From an uncultured Collinsella sp. (lineage in GTDB: Bacteria > Actinomycetota > Coriobacteriia > Coriobacteriales > Coriobacteriaceae): a stretch of DNA of 64,000 nucleotides. Position 1 is the stretch's first letter, and every line of letters starts with the position of its first letter. Below, piece by piece: positions 34,866 to 43,208 of this stretch. The stretch spans positions 124,001 through 188,000 of the forward strand of contig CAUGJE010000003.1 of the NCBI GenBank assembly GCA_959599915.1, written 5' to 3'. The translations under genes and the position numbers were made by a program. A model generated the notes under the pieces. That model was not told the DNA's origin, did no database searches, and saw only the letters and a list, made by a program, of their open reading frames with translations.

Positions 34866-35780
34866 CTAGTGGGAGGCCTCGTCGTCGAGTGCGCGCTTGA
34901 TGCGATCGCCCTCGGCAAGGAGATTCTCCAGATAGCGCTGGTCGCGGTCCTTGAGCGCACGGCTGTAGGCGCCGAGCGATTCGATCAGATGGTCAATCTC
35001 GAAGGCGAGCGCATTGGCGTCGTCGATCATGAGCTCGGACCACATCTGCGGATTGAGGTGCGCTACGCGGGTGAGGTCGCGGTAGCTGCCGGCCGAAAAG
35101 CCGTGGTGGACCTGAGCAGTCGGGCTCTTAACGTAGGCGTTGGAGACGACGTGCGCGAGCTGGCTCGTAAAGGCGATGACGCGGTCGTGGTCGGCGGCGC
35201 TCGTTACGCTGAACTTGCCAAAGCCCAGGGGACGCACCATCTCGCGCACCTGGCCCAAAAGCTCCAGCTTAAGTGCGTCGGCCACCGCGGGCGGAACGAG
35301 CACGAGCGGTGCGCCCTGGAACAGGTCGGCGCGGGAATGCGCGTAGCCCGAGAACTGCGTGCCCGCCATGGGGTGCGCGCCCACAAAGTAAAAGCCGTGC
35401 TCGCGGGCAAGCTCAAAGGCGCGCTCGCACACGATGCCCTTGACGCCCACCGTGTCGATCACCACGGGGCCCATGATGGCATCAGTGTCGGTGGCGTCGG
35501 CGAGTGCCTGAGCATGCGCCTCGAGCCACTCGATGCAGGCCTCGGGGTAGCAAGCCAAGACGATGATGTCGCATTCGCCGAGTGTCTTGTCGTTGAGCTC
35601 GCCGGCGACGGTGCCCATGCTGGCGGCGGTCATGACATCGTCATCGGGGTCCCAGGCCAGCACGCGGACGCCCGCCTGCGCATAGCCGCGGGCAAAGCTG
35701 CCGCCGATGAGGCCAAGGCCGACGATGCCGGCGCACTTGGGGCCGCCCTGGTTAACGCGCGCGTTTCTCACTGTACCCAT
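34866..35780 (-). CDS. tyrA: Prephenate dehydrogenase
   Basis: 304 residues. GIVGLGLIGGSFARGYAQAG is the Rossmann NAD(P) motif, FVGAHPMAGTQFSGYAHSR the prephenate-binding region with the catalytic His, and FSAGSYRDLTRVA is in the C-terminal helical domain. It makes 4-hydroxyphenylpyruvate for tyrosine. There is no fused chorismate mutase and no visible ACT domain. It starts 3 nt after the aroF stop. Confidence 0.92.
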   Translation of the reverse strand: MGTVRNARVNQGGPKCAGIVGLGLIGGSFARGYAQAGVRVLAWDPDDDVMTAASMGTVAGELNDKTLGECDIIVLACYPEACIEWLEAHAQALADATDTDAIMGPVVIDTVGVKGIVCERAFELAREHGFYFVGAHPMAGTQFSGYAHSRADLFQGAPLVLVPPAVADALKLELLGQVREMVRPLGFGKFSVTSAADHDRVIAFTSQLAHVVSNAYVKSPTAQVHHGFSAGSYRDLTRVAHLNPQMWSELMIDDANALAFEIDHLIESLGAYSRALKDRDQRYLENLLAEGDRIKRALDDEASH

Positions 35781-35783
35781 GGG

Positions 35784-36806
35784 CTACTCCATGGTCTCTT
35801 GGCAGACAACCTCGCGGATGGCTCGGATGCGGCGCATGGTGTCGTCGAACTGATCGGGGGTGAGGGCCTGAGCGCCGTCGGACCATGCGCGGCTGGGCTC
35901 GTCGTGGACCTCGATCTCCAGGCCGTTGGCACCGCAGGCGGTCGCGGCGAGCGCCATGGGCTCAACGTAGCGGGTGTAGCCGGTGGCGTGGCTGGGGTCG
36001 GCGACGACGGGCAGGTGCGACAGGTGGTGCAGCACCGGCACGGCGTTGAGGTCGAAGGTGTTGCGGGTGCGGGTCTCGAAGGTGCGGATGCCGCGCTCGC
36101 ACAGGATGACGTTGTCGTTGCCCTCGCTCATGATGTACTCGGCGGCCATGAGCAGCTCATCGATTGTGCCGGACATGCCGCGCTTAAGCAAGATCGGAGT
36201 CTTGGTCTTGCCGACCTCCTTGAGCAGGGGGAAATTCTGGGCGTTGCGAGCGCCAATCTGCATGACGTCAATCTTCTTGTCGAGGAAGACCTGCACGTCG
36301 CGCGGGTCCATGATCTCGGTGACGATCGGCATGTCGAGCTCGGCGGATGCCTCGCACAGCAGGTCCAGACCGGCGGGGCCCATGCCCTGGTAGGCGTACG
36401 GGGAAGTGCGGGGCTTGTAGGCGCCGCCGCGCAGCATCGTGGCGCCGGCTGCCTTCACGCGGCGGGCGATGCGGATGAGGTTCTCGCCCTCGACGGAGCA
36501 CGGGCCGGCGATGACCTGGAACTGGTCGCCGCCGATCTTGACGCCGTGGCCGCAGTCGATGACGGAGTCCTCGGGGTGGAACTTGCGGTTGGCGCGCTTG
36601 AACGGCTCGGAGACGCGCTGCACGCGCTCGACGACGTCCATGGACTCGAGCAGGAATGGGTCGATCTTGGTCGTATCGCCCACCAGGCCGATGATCGTCT
36701 CGTTCTCGCCGCGCGAGACGTCGGTCTTCAGGCCCTTTTTCTCAATCCAGCTGACGATATGGCTGACGGCCTCGTCGCTGGCGCTCTGCTTTAAAATTGC
36801 AATCAT
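35784..36806 (-). CDS. aroF: 3-deoxy-7-phosphoheptulonate (DAHP) synthase, type I-beta
   Basis: 340 residues from ATG 36806, with AAGAGG upstream; an upstream frame to 36854 has no ribosome site. Residues ~1-70 form the small ferredoxin-like domain (IAILKQSASDEAVSHIVSWI) that gives aromatic feedback control in this subclass. The barrel follows with VIAGPCSVEGENL, MLRGGAYKPRTSPYAYQGMG, LLKRGMSGTIDE and VVADPSHATGY. It condenses erythrose 4-phosphate and PEP, the first step of the pathway. It is the first gene of the operon, with a hairpin in its leader. Confidence 0.95.
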   Translation of the reverse strand: MIAILKQSASDEAVSHIVSWIEKKGLKTDVSRGENETIIGLVGDTTKIDPFLLESMDVVERVQRVSEPFKRANRKFHPEDSVIDCGHGVKIGGDQFQVIAGPCSVEGENLIRIARRVKAAGATMLRGGAYKPRTSPYAYQGMGPAGLDLLCEASAELDMPIVTEIMDPRDVQVFLDKKIDVMQIGARNAQNFPLLKEVGKTKTPILLKRGMSGTIDELLMAAEYIMSEGNDNVILCERGIRTFETRTRNTFDLNAVPVLHHLSHLPVVADPSHATGYTRYVEPMALAATACGANGLEIEVHDEPSRAWSDGAQALTPDQFDDTMRRIRAIREVVCQETME

Positions 36807-36816
36807 GGTTTGCCTC

Positions 36817-36879
36817 TTACCTCGATGGATAACCCTTGCAAAAACGGCCCGCATCGCGAGCCGTGTATATATGGTGCAT
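36817..36879 (-). other. Possible leader ORF before aroF
   Basis: ATG 36879 opens a 20-codon frame (MHHIYTARDAGRFCKGYPSR) that ends at TAA 36817-36819, next to the aroF ribosome site. It spans the hairpin at 36845-36863. It has two Tyr and one Phe but no run of control codons, and no ribosome site precedes it; a TATAAA 5 nt upstream could make it leaderless. Low support. Confidence 0.25.
36840..36863 (-). terminator. Attenuator-like hairpin in the aroF leader
   Basis: On the minus strand, CGGCTCGC and GCGGGCCG form an 8-bp stem (one T-G pair) with loop GAT, followed directly by TTTTTG. This has the form of an intrinsic terminator, yet it lies 34 nt upstream of the aroF start, in the expected 5' leader. 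Confidence 0.5.
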
Positions 36880-36969
36880 GAGAGTTTATACTATCTGATT
36901 CGCTTTTGCCTTCTAAAGTGAGCCGTTGCGCCGCGTCTTCCCCGGAATTGCAAAGCTTTTTCTTTTATT

Positions 36970-36999
36970 TTGATAGCCCGTGGTGCACTTGGGTATAAT
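36970..36999 (+). promoter_or_regulatory. Sigma70-type promoter of tRNA-Arg(CCG)
   Basis: TTGATA (36970-36975) and a perfect TATAAT (36994-36999) lie 18 nt apart. The tRNA starts 11 nt after the -10 box. Confidence 0.8.
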
Positions 37000-37010
37000 G
37001 CCAAACGTTG

Positions 37011-37087
37011 GCCCTATTAGCTCAGGGGATTAGAGCGTCTGCCTCCGGAGCAGAAGGCCGTTGGTTCGAATCCAACATGGGGCACCA
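37011..37087 (+). tRNA. tRNA-Arg (anticodon CCG)
   Basis: Acceptor GCCCTAT pairs with ATGGGGC (one T-G pair). The anticodon stem TCTGC/GCAGA holds loop CTCCGGA with anticodon CCG (reads CGG). The T-arm has GGTTCGAATCC, and CCA is encoded. Confidence 0.95.
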
Positions 37088-37098
37088 TCGAACGTGAG

Positions 37099-37133
37099 AC
37101 CGTCCGAACCTCGCATGGTCGGGGCGGTTTTTC
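37099..37133 (+). terminator. Rho-independent terminator after tRNA-Arg(CCG)
   Basis: ACCGTCC...ACC pairs with GGT...GGGCGGT, with a 2-nt internal mismatch and a 6-nt loop; TTTTTC follows. It lies between the tRNA and the P-type ATPase gene. Confidence 0.75.
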
Positions 37134-37163
37134 TTATACCGACGCGACGTGATGGGACGTGGT

Positions 37164-39881
37164 ATGGCAGCAACGGATATCGAGCGCGGACTCTCGACCG
37201 CCGAGGTCGAGGAGCGCATCGCCGCCGGTAAGATCAACCGCAACATGGAGCTCAAGACCAAGTCGGTCAAAGAGCTCATCATCGAGAACCTCTGCACGCT
37301 GTTCAATTTGATCAACGTGATTTTGGCGTTCCTAGTCATTTTGACCGGTTCGTTTAAGAATCTGACGTTCCTGTTCGTGGTGTTTCTCAATACCGCCATC
37401 GGCGTCATCCAGTCCATGCGTTCCAAGAAGATGGTCGATAAGCTCACGCTGCTGACCTCCAAGAAGGCCATTGCGGTGCGCGACGGCGCCGAGGTGGAGC
37501 TCGACCTGGACCAGATCGTGCTCGACGATATCATCCGCCTGAGGCGCGGCGACCAGATTCCCGCTGACGCCGTGGTGGTTTCGGGCGAGGCGCTCGTGAA
37601 CGAGAGCCTGCTGACGGGTGAGAGCGACCTCATTAAGAAACAGCCCGGTTCCGAGCTCATGAGCGGCAGCTTTATCGACTCGGGCTTGCTGCGCGTCCGC
37701 GTGATCCATGTCGGCGCCGACAACTACGTGGCCAAAATTAATAACGAGGCGAAGTACGTCAAAAAGGTCAATTCCGAGATCATGAACGCGCTTAACGCCA
37801 TCGTGCGCTTTGCGAGCATCATCATGATCCCGCTCGGTTTGGCGTTGTTTGCCTCGAGTGTGAGCGAGCTGTGGGATGCCGCGGGAACCCCGGGCGATAG
37901 CGCGCTTTCGTGGTGCTTCTCCGAGCTGTTGGCTGGTCATGTGCCTTCGTCGGCGCTGCTGTCCACGGTGGGCGCCCTGCTGGGCATGATCCCGCAAGGC
38001 CTGGTGCTGCTGACCTCGTCGGTGCTCGCCATCGCCACGGTGCGCCTGGCCCGCCGCAAGGTACTCGCGCAGCAGCTCTACTGCATTGAGACGCTCGCGC
38101 GCGTCGACGTGCTGTGCCTGGACAAGACGGGCACCATCACGTCGGGCCGCATGGAGGTCGAGGGTACCTATCCGCTGCCGGTCGAGGGTATGGGTGCGGG
38201 GGAGGGCGACGCCGCCGTTCCCGTCGATACCACGGTGCTCGATTTTGCGCTGGCTAACGTCGCACGTGCGACCTCGGCCGATGCCAACGAGACCTGCCAG
38301 GCGCTGCTCAACTACTACGCCGACCGCCCGGTCGAGGTGTCTGAGCCGCTGTCGGTCATTCCGTTCTCGTCGTCCAAAAAGTGGAGCGGTGCCTCGTTTG
38401 CGCAGGGCTCCTATGTGATGGGCGCGGCGCAATTTGTGCTTTCAGAGCGCGCCTTTTCGCAGGTCGAGAACCGCGTGGCCGAACTTGCCGACACCTGCCG
38501 CGTGCTTGTGGTGGCCTGCGTGGACGGCTTTACGCCCGATGGCGATATGGTGGGCGAGGCCGAGCCCGTGGGCTTTGTGACCATTCGCGACGAGATCCGC
38601 ACCTCGGCCGCCGAGACCATCGGGTACTTTAACGAGCAGGGCGTGACCCTCAACGTGATCAGTGGCGACGACCCGCGTACGGTGTCGTCGATTGCGCGCG
38701 TGGTGGGCGTGCCGGGGGCGGACGCTTATGTGGACGCCACGACGCTCGATACGCCGGCCAAGCTCGATGCCGCAGTGGACCGCTACCATGTCTTTGGTCG
38801 TGTGACCCCGCAGCAGAAGCGCGAGCTCGTGCAGGCACTCAAGCGCCGCGAGCACACCGTGGCCATGACGGGCGACGGCGTTAACGATGTGCTAGCGCTC
38901 AAGGAGGCTGACTGCTCCGTCGCCATGGCGGCTGGCTCCGACGCCGCGCGTAACGTGGCCGAGATCGTACTCGTCGACAACGACTTTGCCTCGATGCCCG
39001 CCTTGGTGGCCGAGGGCCGTCGCTCCATCAACAACCTGCAGCGCTCCGCGGCGCTGTTCCTGACCAAAACGCTGTTCTCGATGGGCTTGGCGGCGCTGTG
39101 CATCGCGCTGCCGCCGTACCCCTTCGAGCCCATCCAGATGACGCTCATTAACTTCTTCTGTATTGGCGCGCCGGGCTTTGTGTTGGGCCTGGAGCCCAAC
39201 AATGCTCGCGTGAAGGGATCGTTCCTGACGAACGCGCTCAAGCGGGCACTGCCGGCGTCGATTGCGGTCATTTTGGCTGCGGCGCTCGATATCTTTGTGG
39301 CGCGCGTGTTTGGCTTTAGCCAGCTCACGCTGTCTACGATGTGCCTGCTTACGTCGTGCGCGGCGAGCGTCAGCCTGATCTGGCGCATCTCGCAGCCTCT
39401 CACGCCCTTACGTGTGGTGCTCTTTGTGTTTGTAGTCGCCGGCATCCTGGTGGGCGTTATCGGATTCCCGGAGCTGCTGTCTATTGCCAACCTGACAATG
39501 GGCCAGATGGTTATCTTGGCTGCCGTCGTGGTCTTTACCTGCTCGGTGTTTTTTAAGCTCGCCACGATGATGGATTCGCTCAAGCCGCGTCGTCGTCATG
39601 CCGCAACTGGTTTTGGCCGCGGTGTTCGCGTCCGCCTGGGTCGCGGTGGCGGCAAGGTGAGCTCGACGGGTTCGACGGCGGAGCGTTTTGCCAAGCGCGT
39701 CGCCGCCGACATGGCGCAGCGCCGCGAAGCTCGCACCGTTCGTGAGGCCGAGGCCCGCGCACTCGAGGGCGTGGCCCAGGCCCAGCCCAAGAAAAAGAAG
39801 CCCACGGGCGCCAAGCGCTCCCGCGTAACCAAGTCCGCCCAAGGCCTCAAAGTTTCGATGCCAAGCAAAAAGAAGAAGTAG
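37164..39881 (+). CDS. Cation-transporting P-type ATPase (HAD superfamily)
   Basis: About 905 residues from ATG 37164; ATG 37152 and GTG 37149 are alternatives with weaker upstream signals. TGES (151-154) is the dephosphorylation loop, CLDKTGTITSG (phosphorylated D near 320) the P domain, and GDGVNDVLALKEAD (570 on) the hinge. There are about ten membrane segments; the sequence is nearest to the Ca/Mg-type CtpE-like group, but the ion is not decidable. The last ~90 residues are unusual: very rich in Arg, Lys and Ala (KPRRRHAATGFGRGVRVRLG... ending PSKKKK), unlike the compact ends of the family, and probably a disordered cytoplasmic tail. Confidence 0.9.
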   Translation: MAATDIERGLSTAEVEERIAAGKINRNMELKTKSVKELIIENLCTLFNLINVILAFLVILTGSFKNLTFLFVVFLNTAIGVIQSMRSKKMVDKLTLLTSKKAIAVRDGAEVELDLDQIVLDDIIRLRRGDQIPADAVVVSGEALVNESLLTGESDLIKKQPGSELMSGSFIDSGLLRVRVIHVGADNYVAKINNEAKYVKKVNSEIMNALNAIVRFASIIMIPLGLALFASSVSELWDAAGTPGDSALSWCFSELLAGHVPSSALLSTVGALLGMIPQGLVLLTSSVLAIATVRLARRKVLAQQLYCIETLARVDVLCLDKTGTITSGRMEVEGTYPLPVEGMGAGEGDAAVPVDTTVLDFALANVARATSADANETCQALLNYYADRPVEVSEPLSVIPFSSSKKWSGASFAQGSYVMGAAQFVLSERAFSQVENRVAELADTCRVLVVACVDGFTPDGDMVGEAEPVGFVTIRDEIRTSAAETIGYFNEQGVTLNVISGDDPRTVSSIARVVGVPGADAYVDATTLDTPAKLDAAVDRYHVFGRVTPQQKRELVQALKRREHTVAMTGDGVNDVLALKEADCSVAMAAGSDAARNVAEIVLVDNDFASMPALVAEGRRSINNLQRSAALFLTKTLFSMGLAALCIALPPYPFEPIQMTLINFFCIGAPGFVLGLEPNNARVKGSFLTNALKRALPASIAVILAAALDIFVARVFGFSQLTLSTMCLLTSCAASVSLIWRISQPLTPLRVVLFVFVVAGILVGVIGFPELLSIANLTMGQMVILAAVVVFTCSVFFKLATMMDSLKPRRRHAATGFGRGVRVRLGRGGGKVSSTGSTAERFAKRVAADMAQRREARTVREAEARALEGVAQAQPKKKKPTGAKRSRVTKSAQGLKVSMPSKKKK

Positions 39882-39984
39882 CTACGCGCCCTGGCGATGT
39901 TGAATTGGTGCCTTGCTCCTGTGGGGCCGTGGCGATGTTATGCTCTAACCTCGATTGTTTGAATTGCTTCGAAAAGAGGATGCC

Positions 39985-41127
39985 GTGATCTGCCCGCATT
40001 GCCTTAAGACTATCGAGGACGGAGCCTCGTTCTGCCCCTACTGCAACGCCTATGTGGGTCCGGGCGATGGTCCCGAGCACACCGAGTTTGTGTTCTGTGA
40101 GGGCTGCGGTGCCCGTCTTTCTCCGCATGATCGTACGTGCCCCAAATGCGGACGCCCCGCTCCGGGTATCCTCTCCGAGGACGCGGCCGCATCCGACCTG
40201 GCAGCGGGCCGCACGGCGGGCTTTCCGCGCCTAACGCAAGAGCAGATCGATACCGAGGTGCCGCATGCGCCAGCCTCTGCCGCTGCGGTGCTTTCGGACG
40301 CCGCCGACCCCAATGAGACCTGCGTGCTGCCGGCTTTCGATAAGGATTTCGGTATCCCCAAGGTCGATATTCCCACGCCCGTTTCCCTGCACGACGATGC
40401 TCAAAAACCCAAGCGCAAGGTGCACCCCGACGAGGACGCCTATCACAAGCACAAGCGTCATATCCCCAAGCCGCTCATTATCATCGCGGTCCTTGCCGTC
40501 GTGTGCGGCGGTGCCTATTGGTTCGTGACGGCCGATCCTATGGGTGTCATGCCTGGCTTCTACGACCAGTTTGGCCAGGCCGCGCAGACGACCTTCCCCA
40601 CGCGCCAAAAGAGCGAGGCGACTGAGGACGATACCAAGCAGGACGATTCTGCCGAGGTGGTCCAGGAAGAAACCGTGCTCACCGATGATTGGCTCTATAC
40701 CAGGCTCGATGGTCTGTATCAGACCATCGTGTCCTATGGTGACGAGGATCAGATCGGCGAGGTCATCGCTTCCTTCAACAACGGCTATCTCCGAACGCCG
40801 CTGTCCACCCGTCAGGAGCTGTCGCAGAGTGCCTACGCCCTGCGCGACCAGATTAAAAAGACGCAAGATGAGCTCAACAATCTTAAGTATCAGAACGATA
40901 CGGTCTATGCGGACGACATCGCCCACTTAAAGCAGCTTGCCGAGTGGATGTATGAGCGCGTTGACGTGATCTGCCAGAGCTGGGATATCTCGCTGGCCAT
41001 TCCCGATGGCGAGTCGATGAGCTCCCACCAAAGCGAGATCCTGGCGCCCATCGCGCAGAGCGGCAACAGCGCGCTGAATCAGTACGATGCCAATGTGGGT
41101 TCCTGGAAGCCGCAGCAGCGTTCCTAA
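39985..41127 (+). CDS. Zinc-ribbon membrane protein of unknown function
   Basis: 380 residues from GTG 39985, which has AAGAGG ~5 nt upstream; the frame extends to TTG 39955 without a site. Two zinc ribbons lie at the N-terminus (CPHC...CPYC and CEGCGARL...CPKCG), then an acidic linker, one membrane segment near 165-185 (PLIIIAVLAVVCGGAYWFV), and an extracytoplasmic part with a helical, possibly coiled segment (LRDQIKKTQDELNNLKYQN). It may sense or scaffold at the membrane; no enzymatic motif is seen. Confidence 0.75.
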   Translation: MICPHCLKTIEDGASFCPYCNAYVGPGDGPEHTEFVFCEGCGARLSPHDRTCPKCGRPAPGILSEDAAASDLAAGRTAGFPRLTQEQIDTEVPHAPASAAAVLSDAADPNETCVLPAFDKDFGIPKVDIPTPVSLHDDAQKPKRKVHPDEDAYHKHKRHIPKPLIIIAVLAVVCGGAYWFVTADPMGVMPGFYDQFGQAAQTTFPTRQKSEATEDDTKQDDSAEVVQEETVLTDDWLYTRLDGLYQTIVSYGDEDQIGEVIASFNNGYLRTPLSTRQELSQSAYALRDQIKKTQDELNNLKYQNDTVYADDIAHLKQLAEWMYERVDVICQSWDISLAIPDGESMSSHQSEILAPIAQSGNSALNQYDANVGSWKPQQRS

Positions 41128-41165
41128 AATTAGTTCGCCATAGTCGGCATAACCTACGTGCGCAA

Positions 41166-41195
41166 TTGATGTAAGCCCATGCTTATTGCTACAAT
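41166..41195 (+). promoter_or_regulatory. Promoter of the cyclophilin gene
   Basis: TTGATG (41166-41171) and TACAAT (41190-41195) are spaced by 18 nt, about 40 nt upstream of the ATG. Confidence 0.6.
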
Positions 41196-41234
41196 TCGTA
41201 CAAATATGCTTTAAACGCACGAGGAGGGAACCAC

Positions 41235-41777
41235 ATGTTTGGTTTTAAGAAAGAGCTCTACACGCCCGAGTATCAGCTTGCCGGCGACGAGTGCGCCGTT
41301 ATCGAGACGTCGAAGGGTACCATCAAGGTCAAGTTTGACGGCGAGGGCGCTCCCATTCATGTCGCGAACTTCTGCGAGCTTTCCACGATGGGTTTCTATG
41401 ATGGCCTTAAGTTCCATCGCTATGTGCCCGGCTTTGTTATCCAGGGCGGCGACCCCAATACCCGCGACATGTCCGGCGCCGACGTCGCCGCCGGTCTTGA
41501 GGGCCCCGACGGCATGCCCGGTACCGGTGGCCCCGGCTACTGCATCAAGGGCGAGTTCGCCACCAATCCGCGCAACAGCCATGTCGATGGCGCCCTTGCC
41601 ATGGCACGCTCCATGGACCCCGATTCCGCGGGTTCGCAGTTCTACTTCTGCCTGGGTGCCCAGCATAACCTCGATTCCGGTTACACCGTCTTTGGTACCA
41701 CGGTCGAGGGTCTCGATGTGATTTCGCAACTGCGTGCCGGCGACGAGATCGTCCATGTCGAGATCGTTCACGAGTAA
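41235..41777 (+). CDS. Peptidyl-prolyl cis-trans isomerase, cyclophilin type
   Basis: 180 residues; GAGGAGG precedes the ATG. The cyclophilin core is clear: FHRYVPGFVIQGGDP (active-site Arg/Phe), AMARSMDPDSAGSQFYFCLG and YTVFGTTVEGLDVI. There is no signal peptide, so it is cytoplasmic. It catalyses proline isomerisation during folding. The TPR gene follows after 11 nt, in one operon. Confidence 0.92.
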   Translation: MFGFKKELYTPEYQLAGDECAVIETSKGTIKVKFDGEGAPIHVANFCELSTMGFYDGLKFHRYVPGFVIQGGDPNTRDMSGADVAAGLEGPDGMPGTGGPGYCIKGEFATNPRNSHVDGALAMARSMDPDSAGSQFYFCLGAQHNLDSGYTVFGTTVEGLDVISQLRAGDEIVHVEIVHE

Positions 41778-41788
41778 AGGGGACTTCC

Positions 41789-43093
41789 TTGAATAGCCAG
41801 CTGATCCAACAGGGCCGCGCCGCTTACCGCGCGGGTGATTTTTCCGCTGCAGCCCAGATGCTTGGGGCGGCAAAAACTCCCGATGAGATTATGGGCGAGG
41901 CCGATCACCTTCGTGGTAACGCCTTGATGCACCTGGGCATGTATGCCGAGGCCGCCGAGGCCTATGCCGCCGCCCTCAACGACGGCACCTACGGCAAGCG
42001 CGGCGCGCTGCTCACCAACCGCGGCAAGGCGCTTGCCGCCGTGGGCGACTACACGACGGCCGCTCAGGCTTTCTCTGCCGCTACGCAGGATGCTTCCTAT
42101 GCCACGCCGTTCAAGGCCTATCTGGGCCTGGGCAATGCGCTGTTCCAGTCGGGCGACTATGCCAACGCGGGAACCGCCTTCCGTCAGGCTGCCATCGACG
42201 GCGCCAATCCGGCTCCTGCCGCCGCACTCGGCGAGCTCGGTCGTTGCTTCATTAAGCTCGGCCGTCCGGCGGACGCCGTGGAGACCTACCGCACGGCTAT
42301 CGACTTTGCCGGCCCCCGCGACGACACGCGTGCGCTCAACGCCGGCATGGGTCAGGCGCTTTCTGCCGCCGGCCGTCCCTCCGACGCACTCGACGCCTTT
42401 AACACCGCTACTGCCGATGGCATCTACCAGCTCACCTCCGAGCAGGCCGATGAGCTTGCCCGCGTGCAGGATTCGCTTGCCGCGCTGTCTGCCCAGACGG
42501 CTATGGCCACGGCTCCGGCGCCCGCGATGGACGTTCCTTCCGTCGATCCGCTCGATCCTACGGGCGCGACCGGTCAGTTTATGCCTGATCCCTCGGACAC
42601 CGGCTTCTTTACGCTGTCCGAGTCCGAGATGGTCCAGCAGGACCGTCAGGATCGTAAGCAGGCCAAGGTCCGTCGTCGCCATCGCCACACGGGCCTCAAA
42701 GTCTTCATCATGCTGCTTCTGCTCATTTTGATCGCCGCGGGCGGTCTGGGCTTTGCCTACACGCGTGGCTTTGGCTTCCCGTCTCAGGAGTCTGTCGTTA
42801 CCGATCTGTTCCAGGCTGCCGGCGACGGTGACGCCGCAAAGGCCGAGTCTTGCCTGGCCTCGAGCCTGTCCGAGGACGCTAAGTCGATGATCATCTCCTC
42901 GATTCCGCAGGGTGCCACCGTGTCCGTCGAGGGCATGGATCAGTCCATGACCGAGACGACCGCCAAGGTGAAGGCATCGCTGTCCAAGGGCGGCGAGCAG
43001 GAGTACACCGTCAAATTCGTGCGCTCCGACAACCATATCGGCTGGGCCGTTTCTTCGCTCGATATGGATTTCTCGGCTGCTGACAACCAGTAG
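41789..43093 (+). CDS. TPR-repeat protein with C-terminal membrane anchor
   Basis: 434 residues from TTG 41789, with AAAGGGGA upstream. Residues ~1-220 hold about six tetratricopeptide-like repeats (YRAGDFSAAAQMLGAAK, YAEAAEAYAAALND and so on). A linker is followed by a basic stretch (QAKVRRRHRHTGLKV), one membrane segment near 308-330 (FIMLLLLILIAAGGLGFAY) and an outside domain of ~100 residues. It is likely a membrane scaffold; partners are unknown. It sits between the cyclophilin and mreB. Confidence 0.8.
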   Translation: MNSQLIQQGRAAYRAGDFSAAAQMLGAAKTPDEIMGEADHLRGNALMHLGMYAEAAEAYAAALNDGTYGKRGALLTNRGKALAAVGDYTTAAQAFSAATQDASYATPFKAYLGLGNALFQSGDYANAGTAFRQAAIDGANPAPAAALGELGRCFIKLGRPADAVETYRTAIDFAGPRDDTRALNAGMGQALSAAGRPSDALDAFNTATADGIYQLTSEQADELARVQDSLAALSAQTAMATAPAPAMDVPSVDPLDPTGATGQFMPDPSDTGFFTLSESEMVQQDRQDRKQAKVRRRHRHTGLKVFIMLLLLILIAAGGLGFAYTRGFGFPSQESVVTDLFQAAGDGDAAKAESCLASSLSEDAKSMIISSIPQGATVSVEGMDQSMTETTAKVKASLSKGGEQEYTVKFVRSDNHIGWAVSSLDMDFSAADNQ

Positions 43094-43125
43094 TGACCTT
43101 ATGGGATTTAGCTTTGCCCGGCGCT

Positions 43126-43148
43126 TCACCGCAAGTGAGGTGCCGGGC
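43126..43148 (+). terminator. Strong hairpin between the TPR gene and mreB
   Basis: GCCCGGC (43126-43132) pairs with GCCGGGC (43142-43148); parts of the region between (TCAC and GTGA) extend the stem. No T-run follows, so termination is possible but not certain. Confidence 0.45.
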
Positions 43149-43208
43149 TTGCGCTAGTATGATGAGCTAGTAGTTTTCCAGCAATCATCCAACACATCAG
43201 GAGTTGCG

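Noticed and set aside
34782..36794. A 670-codon plus-strand frame opposite tyrA and aroF
   Set aside because: Same composition artefact; the minus-strand genes are unmistakable.
41768..43129. A 453-codon frame antisense to the TPR gene
   Set aside because: Arg/Gly/His-rich, no domain, and fully opposite a TPR protein with good start and membrane segment.
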